The notes under the pieces: generated by a model | The model's input: only the letters and a program-made list of their open reading frames with translations | Databases searched by the model: none | What the model was told of the DNA's origin: nothing | Source: SIG78 sp036677805 | GTDB lineage: Bacteria > Verrucomicrobiota > Lentisphaeria > Victivallales > Victivallaceae | Reading direction: 5' to 3' | DNA length: 64,000 nucleotides | NCBI GenBank assembly: GCA_036677805.1 | Contig: JAVBVS010000004.1 | Location: forward strand, 1 to 64,000 | Translations under genes and position numbers: made by a program | Shown here: positions 36,354 to 44,963 of the stretch, one piece after another | How positions within the stretch are numbered: the first letter of the stretch is position 1 | How the letters are laid out: every line of letters begins with the position of its first letter

Positions 36354-38882
36354 ATGGATTTGAGAATTGCCAAATGCTTGATGTTGGCGGTGGCCTGCGG
36401 GGCCGGCATGGCAGCGGCCGCGGCCGACGCCGGCGTCCGGCGCAGCGTCGACAGTACGGTCGATGCCTACAGCGTGAACCGGCAGGAGCAGGAAGCTGCG
36501 GCCGACTCTTTTATCGACAAGGCGAACAAGCTCTTCGTCGAGGGGTCGTATAAGGATGCGGCTTTGAATTATGCCCAGGCGGCTTATATTTTTGACAGTC
36601 TGAAGGAGAACAGCGATTACTTCAAGGATAAATTGCAGAAGGCCAAGGAGCAGATCGCCAAGTCCTATTATTATCTGGCCCAGGAGACTGCGCTCAAGGC
36701 GCACGAAGAGGCCAATGTCAACGATCTCGAAAACGCAATTGCCCTTTGCCGGGAAGCCATCGACATCTATCCGGCCTCTGAAACCGAGATGAATGCCCGG
36801 ATTGAAACTTATGAGAAAATGCGTCTGGCGGCGATCAAGCGCTCCAAGACCAGCGAAGATCAGGTGATTCCGGGATTGGCCGATCAGAAATATCGGATTG
36901 CCGTATTGCTCAAGCAGGCCAAAGTGCTTTATTATACCAAACAATATGAAAAAGCGCGTCGCCGTTATCAGGACGTGCTGCTGGTCGACAAGCTCAATCC
37001 CGAAGCGATACAGGGGTTGCGTGCCGCCAATTTGCAGATCAAGCAGTCCGGCGATGAGCGTTATGCGGTGATGCACAAGCGCGAAGTGATGGAAGCGGCC
37101 TGGAAATCGGTGCAGCCGATCGTTTCCAAGTCTTCAACCGATGTCCGGGCCATCGAAGGTCAGGTTCAGGCCGCCGTGACGCAGGATATGGATGAAGGCC
37201 GGGAGTTGCGGGAAAAGCTCAAGAGCATTATTATCCCGCGGGTCAACTTCAGCGGCGACGCCCAGCGACCGGGTACGCCGTTGCTGGTGGCGCTGGCGTT
37301 TCTGCGCGAACGCAGCAAAATGCACGATCCCACCGGAGAAGGCGTAAATATTTTCCTCTATTATCCCGAACCGAAGGTCGGCCAGGGAGAAGAGGGCGCT
37401 CTGGGTGGTCTGGGCGGCGGTCGGCGCAATCCCATGGTCCCGAATGACGGCATGGGTATGGGTGGCGGCTTGGGCGGTGGCTTGGGCGGCGGTCTGGGGG
37501 CTGGTTTGGGCGCCGGAAACAACCGTGCCAACATGGCCCCGGGAGGGGGCGGCGGCGCCGCGCGCAATAACAGTGATGACGAGGAGGAAGGGGAAGAAGG
37601 CGGTGTGCCCGCCGAAACCGAGGATCACAGCAAATATCCCCTGGTGAACCTGGACCTGATCAATAAGCCGTTGATTGAAGTCATTGACGCTCTGGCGCAG
37701 GCGACCAAGATGAAATACAAGATCGAAAAGCATGCCGTGGTGCTGGCGCCGCTGGATGCGCCGCTGGATGACATGCAGATCAAAGTTTTTCTTTTCGACC
37801 AGAATATGATTGCAGCCTTGGGCGGCAGCGATGCTCCGGATGATCTCAAGAACCAGCTCCAGACTTACGGCGTGCCGTTCCCGACCGGGGCGAAGGTGAT
37901 GTACGATCCGAAGTTCCGGGTTCTGATTGCGCTGAACACTCCCGAAAATCTGGAGAAGATCAATGATGTGATTCTTGAAATCCGGAAGCAGGATGCGCCT
38001 CCGCTGGTCCAGATTCAGGTGAAATTCGTCGAAGTCGAGCAAAACGACCTGAAGGAGCTGGGCTTTATCCAGTCGCTGGCTCGACCGAATGGCGATGACG
38101 GCAAAACCAATGGTCGACTCCAGTTTGATAAAAACGACAATGTGCTTTACGACAGCGGGGCTGACACATTCACCTACTCGCGTACGACCGACGGGTATAA
38201 CTACAACCTGGCGGTGAATGCGCTGGATCAGCTGGATTCGAAGGACATTCTGTCGGCGCCGAAGGTGCTCACCGATCCGGGCAAGAAGGTGACGATCAAG
38301 ATGACTTCCGAACGTTATTTCGAATGGGATTACGACGAAGGCGAATTCAGTCAGGAAAGCTCGTCCGACACCTATGCCGGCTACACCTATACGCCGCCGT
38401 GGCCCACCTTCGAAATGCAGGAACTCGGGATCACGATGGAAGTGACGCCGACGGTGGATACCAACAAACGTCTGATTATGATGAATGTGGCGCCGTGGGT
38501 GCGTTCGCTGGCGGGATGGACCGCGTACGATTACACCGTGACCAGCGACGATGATAACGGGGCGATCTCCAAGACCGAAACCATGAAGCGGCCGATCATT
38601 GCCGAACGCACCACGGATACCAATGTGACGGTTTATGACAATGAAACCATTGTCATCGGCGGGATCATCAAGGATTATACGGTAATTGTCGAGGACAAGG
38701 TGCCGTTTCTGGGCGATGTGCCGCTGTTCGGCCAGTTCTTCCGCTCCAACGCCTCGTCGATCAAGAAGACCAATCTGTTGATCTTCCTGACGGCGCGGAT
38801 GTTGAAACCCGATGGGTCGCCGTATTATCAATTTGATTCCCGTGGTCGGCCGAGTTCGGCCGGATTGGGAGATATCTATTGA
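36354..38882 (+). CDS. Type IV pilus secretin, second copy
   Basis: 842 residues. Signal peptide about 1-24 (KCLMLAVACGAGMAAAAAD), a helical TPR-like region (about 45-240), a Gly-rich GGGLGGGLGGGLGAGLGAG linker (about 368-388), an acidic DDEEEGEEGG patch, an N-domain (LDLINKPLIEVIDALAQATK), and a secretin core with SAPKVLTDPGKKVTIKM and VPFLGDVPLFGQFF. Sequence similarity to the preceding secretin is limited outside the core, so this is an old duplication. It could be a second gate or form a mixed ring. Last gene of the pilus operon; 171 bp separate it from the next gene. Confidence 0.87.
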   Translation: MDLRIAKCLMLAVACGAGMAAAAADAGVRRSVDSTVDAYSVNRQEQEAAADSFIDKANKLFVEGSYKDAALNYAQAAYIFDSLKENSDYFKDKLQKAKEQIAKSYYYLAQETALKAHEEANVNDLENAIALCREAIDIYPASETEMNARIETYEKMRLAAIKRSKTSEDQVIPGLADQKYRIAVLLKQAKVLYYTKQYEKARRRYQDVLLVDKLNPEAIQGLRAANLQIKQSGDERYAVMHKREVMEAAWKSVQPIVSKSSTDVRAIEGQVQAAVTQDMDEGRELREKLKSIIIPRVNFSGDAQRPGTPLLVALAFLRERSKMHDPTGEGVNIFLYYPEPKVGQGEEGALGGLGGGRRNPMVPNDGMGMGGGLGGGLGGGLGAGLGAGNNRANMAPGGGGGAARNNSDDEEEGEEGGVPAETEDHSKYPLVNLDLINKPLIEVIDALAQATKMKYKIEKHAVVLAPLDAPLDDMQIKVFLFDQNMIAALGGSDAPDDLKNQLQTYGVPFPTGAKVMYDPKFRVLIALNTPENLEKINDVILEIRKQDAPPLVQIQVKFVEVEQNDLKELGFIQSLARPNGDDGKTNGRLQFDKNDNVLYDSGADTFTYSRTTDGYNYNLAVNALDQLDSKDILSAPKVLTDPGKKVTIKMTSERYFEWDYDEGEFSQESSSDTYAGYTYTPPWPTFEMQELGITMEVTPTVDTNKRLIMMNVAPWVRSLAGWTAYDYTVTSDDDNGAISKTETMKRPIIAERTTDTNVTVYDNETIVIGGIIKDYTVIVEDKVPFLGDVPLFGQFFRSNASSIKKTNLLIFLTARMLKPDGSPYYQFDSRGRPSSAGLGDIY

Positions 38883-38994
38883 GCGTTCGGGGGGATATCA
38901 TTCATGGATTCTCCCGGCTCCCTGCTCATGAGAGAAGCTGCAAAGGATTGGTCGGATATTGCCGGACGGAGCTGGTGACGGCGATAGCATGGAT

Positions 38995-39031
38995 GGTTCT
39001 TTGCGGTTTTTCTTTTAAAGCGGAAAGAACC
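38995..39031 (+). repeat. Inverted repeat before the WecA-like gene
   Basis: GGTTCTTT (38995-39002) and AAAGAACC (39024-39031), 8-bp perfect arms with 21 nt between. It may be a weak terminator for the pilus operon or a leader hairpin. The rest of 38883-39053 holds nothing I recognise. Confidence 0.4.
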
Positions 39032-39053
39032 GGGTAGAAATGGGGCTGATGAA

Positions 39054-40970
39054 TTGGACAGAATTCTGACTTTAATGCCGTTGGTTTGGGTGCCGTTGCT
39101 GGGGATGATTGCTTCGGCATTTTTGGTGCGGTATTCCATCAAGTGGCTTTGCCATTACGGCTTCGCTGCGGAGATGGGGGACCGGCATATTCACAAGCGG
39201 GTGACGCCGACCGCCGGCGGGATTGCGATGATTGCGGCGTTTCTCCTGGTGATTGCCGTTTACCAGGGCGGGTGCCTGTGCGGTCTGTATGGGCCGCCCT
39301 TGAAATTGGCTTTTCTGGGGCCGGTGGCGGTTCTGCTGCTGATCGGCATTTATGATGACCGTTGGGGCATGCGTCCGGGAATCAAGCTTTTCGGGCAGAT
39401 TGCGGCATGCGTGACGGCTTGGCTGTGCGGAATCCGGTTTGAGATTTTTTGCGGGATCGAACTGCCGGAATACTTGAGCTGCGTTATTACCATTTTCTGG
39501 ATTCTGCTTTTCATCAATGCGTTCAATCTTATCGACGGGCTGGATGGCCTGGCTGCCGGGCTGGCGGTGTTGGCGGGATTGAGTTTGACCGCGATTCTGG
39601 CGATCAACCATGCGTGGTCGATGATGGTCGCGCCGCTGGCCCTGATCGGTGTCTGCGTGGGGTTTCTCCGTTACAACTTTCATCCGGCCAAAGTGTTCAT
39701 GGGGGATACCGGCAGCATGTTTCTGGGCTACATGCTGGCCAGCATCGGATTGGCGACGACCAGCAAGGGTATGTCGTTTTTCGCCTTGCTGGTACCGATC
39801 ATGGCCTGCGGCGTGCCATTGATCGATACCATGCTGGCGGTCTGGCGGCGGGCAACGTTTAAAATTTTGAGCAAGCGTTCATGGCGGGAAATCATGTCGG
39901 CCGACCGTTCGCATCTTCACCACCGAATTCTCGACACCCATCACTCCAGCCAGAGCCGGACGGCGGTATTGATCTATGCGTTGGCGTCGATTCTGTGTAT
40001 TGTCGGACTGGTGGCGGGCGTGATTGGCGATACGCTGCCGTCGCTGGCGGTGATTCTGGTTCTGCTGACGCTGGTTCTGGTGCTGCGGAAATTCGCGGTG
40101 CTGGAAATGTGGAATTCGACCCGACTGGTGTTTGCGGGCCTGGCGATGCCTCGCAAGGGTATTCTGATCAATGTGCTCCATCCGGCCTATGATCTGGCGG
40201 TGATCGCAGCGGCGTTTGCCGTTTCGATCCTGTTGTTTGAGCCCAATGCAAAATCGGATTTTCCGCGGCAGTTCGTGATCTCGGCGCTTCCGCTGGTCAT
40301 CATTCTGGCGCTGTCGCGGACTTATCGGGTTTTCTGGCTGCGGGCGGGGACTCCGGACCATGTGCGGTTGTTCTATCATCTGACGCTCGGGTTCCTGACG
40401 CTGGTCGGGGTATACGGCATCGTCAATTGTTATTGGGGCGAGCATTGGCGGCTGGTGGTGTTGCTGCCGGCTTACCTGATGACGGTGGTCGGAGTGCTGG
40501 GCGAACGGATCATGCTGCGCTGGCTTCAGATCATGCTGCCGCGCTATTATCATGATTCGGAATTCAGCAGTGATTGTGTCCCGACGCTGCTTTATGGCGC
40601 GGGAGCGCAGCTCTCGAGCTATCAGCGTTTTGCCACGGCCAAGCTGTCCCAGAGCGGCGAACGGATCATCGGCATCATCGACAACGACCGGGCGCTGCGG
40701 GGCAGTTATGTTTACGGCTACCGGATTCTTGGAGACGAAAGCGAGCTGGAGGCGATTTACAAAGAGTATTTCTTTGCTAAAATGGTGGTGGTCACCGCCA
40801 ATCCGCTGCGGGAGAGCTGCGAATTGCTGAAGGCATTTTGCGACAGCCATCGGATTGCGCTTAAATTTTTTACGATGTTGGAAACCGATGTACCGTTCTT
40901 CATTCGGGATGAAGGTTCCGCGAGTGATGAAAGGGTGGCGCCTGGCGAAAAAGGGAAGGGCCCAAAATGA
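39054..40970 (+). CDS. WecA-type undecaprenyl-phosphate sugar-phosphate transferase fused to a CapD/WbpM-like N-terminal region
   Basis: 638 residues. Residues about 1-335 are a MraY/WecA-family polyprenyl-phosphate transferase with IYDDRWGMRPGIKLFGQ, NAFNLIDGLDGLAAGLAV, YNFHPAKVFMGDTGSM and DRSHLHHRIL, which starts O-antigen or capsule repeat units on undecaprenyl phosphate. A second set of about four membrane spans (about 375-495) and a Rossmann-like segment (TLLYGAGAQLSSYQRFA, then IIGIIDNDRALRGSYVYG) match the N-terminal membrane and nucleotide-binding region of CapD/WbpM-type epimerases, without the catalytic dehydratase part. Start taken as TTG at 39054 with GGGG eight bases upstream; the in-frame ATG at 39075 has no ribosome site. 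It overlaps the GH43 gene by 4 bp. Confidence 0.8.
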   Translation: MDRILTLMPLVWVPLLGMIASAFLVRYSIKWLCHYGFAAEMGDRHIHKRVTPTAGGIAMIAAFLLVIAVYQGGCLCGLYGPPLKLAFLGPVAVLLLIGIYDDRWGMRPGIKLFGQIAACVTAWLCGIRFEIFCGIELPEYLSCVITIFWILLFINAFNLIDGLDGLAAGLAVLAGLSLTAILAINHAWSMMVAPLALIGVCVGFLRYNFHPAKVFMGDTGSMFLGYMLASIGLATTSKGMSFFALLVPIMACGVPLIDTMLAVWRRATFKILSKRSWREIMSADRSHLHHRILDTHHSSQSRTAVLIYALASILCIVGLVAGVIGDTLPSLAVILVLLTLVLVLRKFAVLEMWNSTRLVFAGLAMPRKGILINVLHPAYDLAVIAAAFAVSILLFEPNAKSDFPRQFVISALPLVIILALSRTYRVFWLRAGTPDHVRLFYHLTLGFLTLVGVYGIVNCYWGEHWRLVVLLPAYLMTVVGVLGERIMLRWLQIMLPRYYHDSEFSSDCVPTLLYGAGAQLSSYQRFATAKLSQSGERIIGIIDNDRALRGSYVYGYRILGDESELEAIYKEYFFAKMVVVTANPLRESCELLKAFCDSHRIALKFFTMLETDVPFFIRDEGSASDERVAPGEKGKGPK

Positions 40971-42400
40971 ATCTGCCGCAGGATATTTACTGCAATCCGC
41001 TGGCGCTGCCGGACTATCCGGAAGGAATCGCCTGCAGTTGTGATCAGTTTGGAACGGATACGTTCATCGGGCCGCGCATGGATTACCGTGAATTGGCCGA
41101 CCCGGAATTGTTGTACGACGACGGCGTCTGGTATATTTTCCCGTCGGGGCATCAGGCTTATGTGTCGCGCGATCTGGTGCATTGGGCGTATTGCCCGATC
41201 GAAATCGATGATGATCTGGGCTATGCGCCGTCAATCGTCCGTTGCAAAGACCGTTATTACCTGACGTCGAGTTCGCTTTTCCGCTCGCCGGTGTCGCGCA
41301 TGTTTACCGCGCCGTCGCCGCTCGGGCCTTACCGTAATCTTGGTGAAATCAAAGACGGTCGCGGTCAGGCGTTGCCGACGGAATATCTTGACCCTTCACT
41401 TTTCTGCGATGATGACGGCCGCTTGTATCTCTACTGGGGCTATGGTCCGGACGGGGGCGGGGTCTTCGGACTTGAGCTTGATCCGGACAATCCGAACCGG
41501 GGTATCGGAAGTTCGCAGAAACTGATCGATTTCGACGGCGTCAATGAGTTCGAACATTTTGGCGAATATCATGAGCATGGCGACTGGGGTTTTCTCGAAG
41601 GTTCGGCCATGTTCAAGCATCATGGAGAATATTATCTGCAATACTCCGGCTGCGGCACGGTATTCCGGAATTATGCGCTTGGGATTTACCGCGGCAAAGG
41701 GCCGCTGGGACCGTTTACGGTACAACGTACGCCGCTGTTGCACTCGCCGCACGGCATGGTCAACGGCACCGGCCACGGCGGCATGATTGCAGGGCCGAAT
41801 GAAACGGTATGGCAATTTTACACTTGCCTCATTCGGCGTAAGGCGGTTTTTGAACGGCGCATCGGTATGGATCGGGTGACGTTCGATGCCGACGGCAACG
41901 CCCGTGTGGTCGTGACGTCCACGCCGCAATCGGTGGCGGCGGGCGATCTCGGATTGCGCCCGATATCGGTCAACAAACCGGTGCTGGTTTCGAGCTGCCG
42001 TGACGAGCATTACGGTAATTTTGCCAATGATGATTGCACCCACACCTGGTTTGCTCCGGCGCGGGAAGACCGGGAACCGTGGTGGGAAGTCAATCTGCGG
42101 CAGGATTTTGAGCTGGCGGCGGTGCGGATTCTGTGGGCCGAGCTGAATTTGGATTTCAAACGGGGCATTTTGCCGGAACCGGTGCGGTTCAAGGTGGAAT
42201 TTTTCGATGCCGAACATCATTTGCTGCCGGGCGCAGTGAATGCGCTGGACAATGCGACCGACCGGGTGGTGGAATTCCGGGCCTTCGGGCCGATCAAGGC
42301 GCGTTTCGTGCGCTTGAGCTGGCTGGCCGGCCGGCGCATGGAGTTCGGGTTGACCCAGTGCACGGTGTTCGGTTATCCGCGGCCGAACCGGACTTATTGA
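40967..42400 (+). CDS. GH43-family glycoside hydrolase with C-terminal discoidin-like domain
   Basis: 477 residues, no signal peptide. The five-bladed propeller of GH43 is indicated by YRELADPELLYDDGVWYIF (first Asp), TEYLDPSLFCDDDGRLYLYW (second Asp) and GFLEGSAMFKHHGEYYLQYS (general acid Glu). Residues about 330-470 look like an F5/8 type C domain (PWWEVNLRQDFELAAVRI, ending MEFGLTQCTVFG). Typical activities are arabinofuranosidase, xylosidase or related exo-enzymes. Translationally coupled to the WecA-type gene (ATGA overlap), an unexpected pairing that may reflect co-transcription rather than shared pathway. Confidence 0.84.
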   Translation: MNLPQDIYCNPLALPDYPEGIACSCDQFGTDTFIGPRMDYRELADPELLYDDGVWYIFPSGHQAYVSRDLVHWAYCPIEIDDDLGYAPSIVRCKDRYYLTSSSLFRSPVSRMFTAPSPLGPYRNLGEIKDGRGQALPTEYLDPSLFCDDDGRLYLYWGYGPDGGGVFGLELDPDNPNRGIGSSQKLIDFDGVNEFEHFGEYHEHGDWGFLEGSAMFKHHGEYYLQYSGCGTVFRNYALGIYRGKGPLGPFTVQRTPLLHSPHGMVNGTGHGGMIAGPNETVWQFYTCLIRRKAVFERRIGMDRVTFDADGNARVVVTSTPQSVAAGDLGLRPISVNKPVLVSSCRDEHYGNFANDDCTHTWFAPAREDREPWWEVNLRQDFELAAVRILWAELNLDFKRGILPEPVRFKVEFFDAEHHLLPGAVNALDNATDRVVEFRAFGPIKARFVRLSWLAGRRMEFGLTQCTVFGYPRPNRTY

Positions 42401-42789
42401 AGCGGGCGGCAAACCTTTTTGCCGCGCCGCGTGACACTCCAGCAACCCGTTATCGGGAAAATCACCACAGCATCAGCAGCCCGACGTCGTTGCGATCATG
42501 ATCCGCGCGACCACGGCAACCTTTATGAGAGCGGCCGCTACGGCTGTCCTGTCGGCAGACGTTGGTCCATTTTTGATGCGTATGGCTTTCCGGACGGCAA
42601 AAAAATCCGGGAAACAGATGCAAAAATCGGGATCGGTGCTATATTACACGATATGGCGGCGTTCCGGAACTCTTTGCCGGCGTCCGGGTTGATCCCGGGC
42701 CCGGGTATTCTGTCCGGCGTTTCGGGGTGCCGCGGGAGATGGGGTGGAAACACGGGGTCAATGGTTTTTAATTATTCAAAGGATGGTGA
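42401..42789 (+). other. Long gap, possible decayed coding DNA
   Basis: A hairpin (GCGGCAAA/TTTTGCCGC near 42406-42425) follows the GH43 stop and may weakly terminate. Beyond it, two protein-like stretches lie in different frames: YESGRYGCPVGRRWSIFDAY (around 42527-42586) and GVPELFAGVRVDPGPGYSVR (around 42658-42717, running to a stop at 42769). They could be a frameshifted gene remnant, or chance open frames in GC-rich DNA. No clear promoter was found. Confidence 0.25.
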
Positions 42790-43674
42790 ATGATGTTTAT
42801 CGACATTCACGCGCATGCGTACCGGAAGCCGTTTCTGCAACTGGATGGGCGCGCGCCCTGGCCGACGCCGGACCAGCTGATCGAATTTTACGATGAACTG
42901 GGCGTGGAAAAGGCGGCGCTGCTGCCGCTGATCGGGCCGGAGTTCTACCTGCCTCAGGCCAACGAAGACATTCTCGAAGCGGCCGAACGTTTTCCGGGGC
43001 GTTTCATCCCCTACTGCAACATTCATCCGCAGGCGATCTGCAACGAAACCAACGCGCCGTTGTCCGACGTATTCAAAAAATACAAGGATGCCGGCTGCCG
43101 CGGCGTCGGCGAAGTGATCTGCAACATGTCGTTCCACGATCCTTTTATGGTCAATTTCTTCAGCGAAGTCGAAAAAGCGGGGCTGCCGCTGACCTTCCAC
43201 CTGGCCCATCGCATTCGCGGTTGTTACGGCATCTACGACGAAGCCGGGCTGCCGGGGCTGGATGAAACGCTCTATCGCTTTCAGGGAATCAATTTCTGCG
43301 GCCATTCGATGGCGTTCTGGGCCGAAATCGGCCAGCTGGAAAAGCCTTATGACCGGGCGCTTTACCCGACCGGCAAGGTGGTCGAAGGCGTGTTGCCGAA
43401 GTTGATGCGCAAACATCCGAACCTCTATGGCGACATGTCCGCCGGTTCGGGCTGCAATGCTTTCACCCGCGACGAGGAATTCGCGGTCAAATTCATCCAT
43501 GAATTTCAGGACCGGCTGATGTTCGGGATCGACATCTGTTCGGCGCCGACGATGGAGGCGCACGGCAAACTCGCGCAGTTCCTCAAAAAGTTGCTGAACG
43601 AAGGCAAGATCACGTCGACGGTGTTTGACAAGCTGGCGCGTGAAAACGCCAAACGGCTGTTGAATTTGAATTGA
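42790..43674 (+). CDS. Amidohydrolase-family metal-dependent hydrolase
   Basis: 294 residues (293 if the second ATG is used), a single TIM barrel of the amidohydrolase-2 family. FIDIHAHAYRKPF gives the N-terminal HxH metal pair, LTFHLAHRIRG and FCGHSMAFW provide further His ligands, and LMFGIDICSAP carries the C-terminal Asp. Substrates in the family include carboxylated sugars and aromatic acids for decarboxylation or lactone hydrolysis; the specific substrate is unknown. Either of two adjacent ATG codons (42790, 42793) may start, behind AAGGA. A PfkB-type kinase follows 10 bp downstream. Confidence 0.83.
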   Translation: MMFIDIHAHAYRKPFLQLDGRAPWPTPDQLIEFYDELGVEKAALLPLIGPEFYLPQANEDILEAAERFPGRFIPYCNIHPQAICNETNAPLSDVFKKYKDAGCRGVGEVICNMSFHDPFMVNFFSEVEKAGLPLTFHLAHRIRGCYGIYDEAGLPGLDETLYRFQGINFCGHSMAFWAEIGQLEKPYDRALYPTGKVVEGVLPKLMRKHPNLYGDMSAGSGCNAFTRDEEFAVKFIHEFQDRLMFGIDICSAPTMEAHGKLAQFLKKLLNEGKITSTVFDKLARENAKRLLNLN

Positions 43675-43684
43675 CGGAGAAGAT

Positions 43685-44881
43685 ATGGAAAAAATCAAAG
43701 TTTCAGTGACGGGATGTTCCCTGGCGGACTGCGTTTATACCGGGATCGACTTTTCCGCACCATCCTTCCGACGGTATGCCAGCCGGACGCCGGGCGACGG
43801 CGGGCTGGTTCCGGGACAGCTGGTGTTTCTGGATGCCCTGGCCGCCTTTGCCGGGGAAAGCGGCGATGCGGTGCTGCGCAATTTGACCGCGGGACACCGG
43901 ATGGCGGCGCGCAATGTCGGCGGCCCGGCGATCGTTTCGGCGATCAATGCCGCGCAGTTGACCTGGAATCTGCCGGTTGAAATTCAATTCTACGGCGCGC
44001 TGGGCCATGACGCCACGGCCGATTTCATCGAAAGCGTGGTCAAAAAAACGCCGCTCGGAATCGCTCACTATCGGCGGTTTCCGGGCGATACTCCCTCCAC
44101 CCAGGTGCTTTCCGATCCGAAGTACCACGACGGTAAGGGCGAACGCACGTTCATCAATGTGATCGGCGCCGCCGGCAAGTACGGCATGGCCGAGCTCGGG
44201 GATGAATTTTTCGCCTCCGATGTGCTGGTGTTCAGCGCTACCGCGCTGGTGCCGGAACTGCACGATACGCTGACCGCGCTGCTGAAGCGGGGCCGGAAAG
44301 CGGGTCGGATCAACGTGGTGACCACGGTGTTCGACTTCCGCAATGAAGCGCGCAATCCCATGGGGCGCTGGCCGCTGGGCGAAAGCGAGGAATCCTTCCG
44401 CTACATCGATTTGCTGGCGGTGGACTGGGACGAGGCGCGGCGGCTTTCCGGCGAGGAAACCCTGGAGGCGATCTTCGGATTCTTCCGCGCCCGCGGCGTA
44501 AGCAGCGTAATCATTACTCATGGCGCCAGGGAGTTCCATCTCTGGTCGGACGGCGGTCTTTTCCGCGCCGCCGAGTTGCAGGCGCTTCCGGTCAGCGCCC
44601 TGGTTGATGCCGATCTGGCGGCGCACCCGGAACAGCGCGGCGACACCACCGGCTGCGGCGACAACTTCGCCGGCGGATTGCTGGCTGCGCTGATCATGCA
44701 GCTGGCTTCCGGGATTCAGCCCGGGGATCTGGATATCTATGACGCCGCGGGCTGGGCGAGCGCTTCGGGCGGGTTTGCCTGTTTCTGCGTCGGCGGCACT
44801 TATCTGGAACAATACCCCGGCGAAAAATACGAAAAATTGCTCCGGTACCGCGAGGCTTACCGGAAGCAGATCGGCAAGTGA
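43685..44881 (+). CDS. PfkB-family carbohydrate kinase
   Basis: 398 residues, longer than the usual 300-330. The PfkB signature near the C-terminus is RGDTTGCGDNFAGGLLAAL (about 318-336), with the catalytic Asp in GCGDN replacing the common GAGD; RNVGGPAIVSAINAA early in the chain resembles the substrate-side GGxxxN motif. It probably phosphorylates a sugar or sugar acid made by the adjacent amidohydrolase or oxidoreductases. The ATG at 43685 follows GGAGAAG. An intercistronic hairpin (44892-44914, CCGTCCGG/CCGGACGG) precedes the next gene. Confidence 0.82.
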   Translation: MEKIKVSVTGCSLADCVYTGIDFSAPSFRRYASRTPGDGGLVPGQLVFLDALAAFAGESGDAVLRNLTAGHRMAARNVGGPAIVSAINAAQLTWNLPVEIQFYGALGHDATADFIESVVKKTPLGIAHYRRFPGDTPSTQVLSDPKYHDGKGERTFINVIGAAGKYGMAELGDEFFASDVLVFSATALVPELHDTLTALLKRGRKAGRINVVTTVFDFRNEARNPMGRWPLGESEESFRYIDLLAVDWDEARRLSGEETLEAIFGFFRARGVSSVIITHGAREFHLWSDGGLFRAAELQALPVSALVDADLAAHPEQRGDTTGCGDNFAGGLLAALIMQLASGIQPGDLDIYDAAGWASASGGFACFCVGGTYLEQYPGEKYEKLLRYREAYRKQIGK

Positions 44882-44963
44882 CGCGATGCTCCGTCCGTCC
44901 GGCGCGGTCCGGACGGATGGGGCTTCCGGCGCGTGGCCGATTCATCGGCGGGAGATTGCGGTT

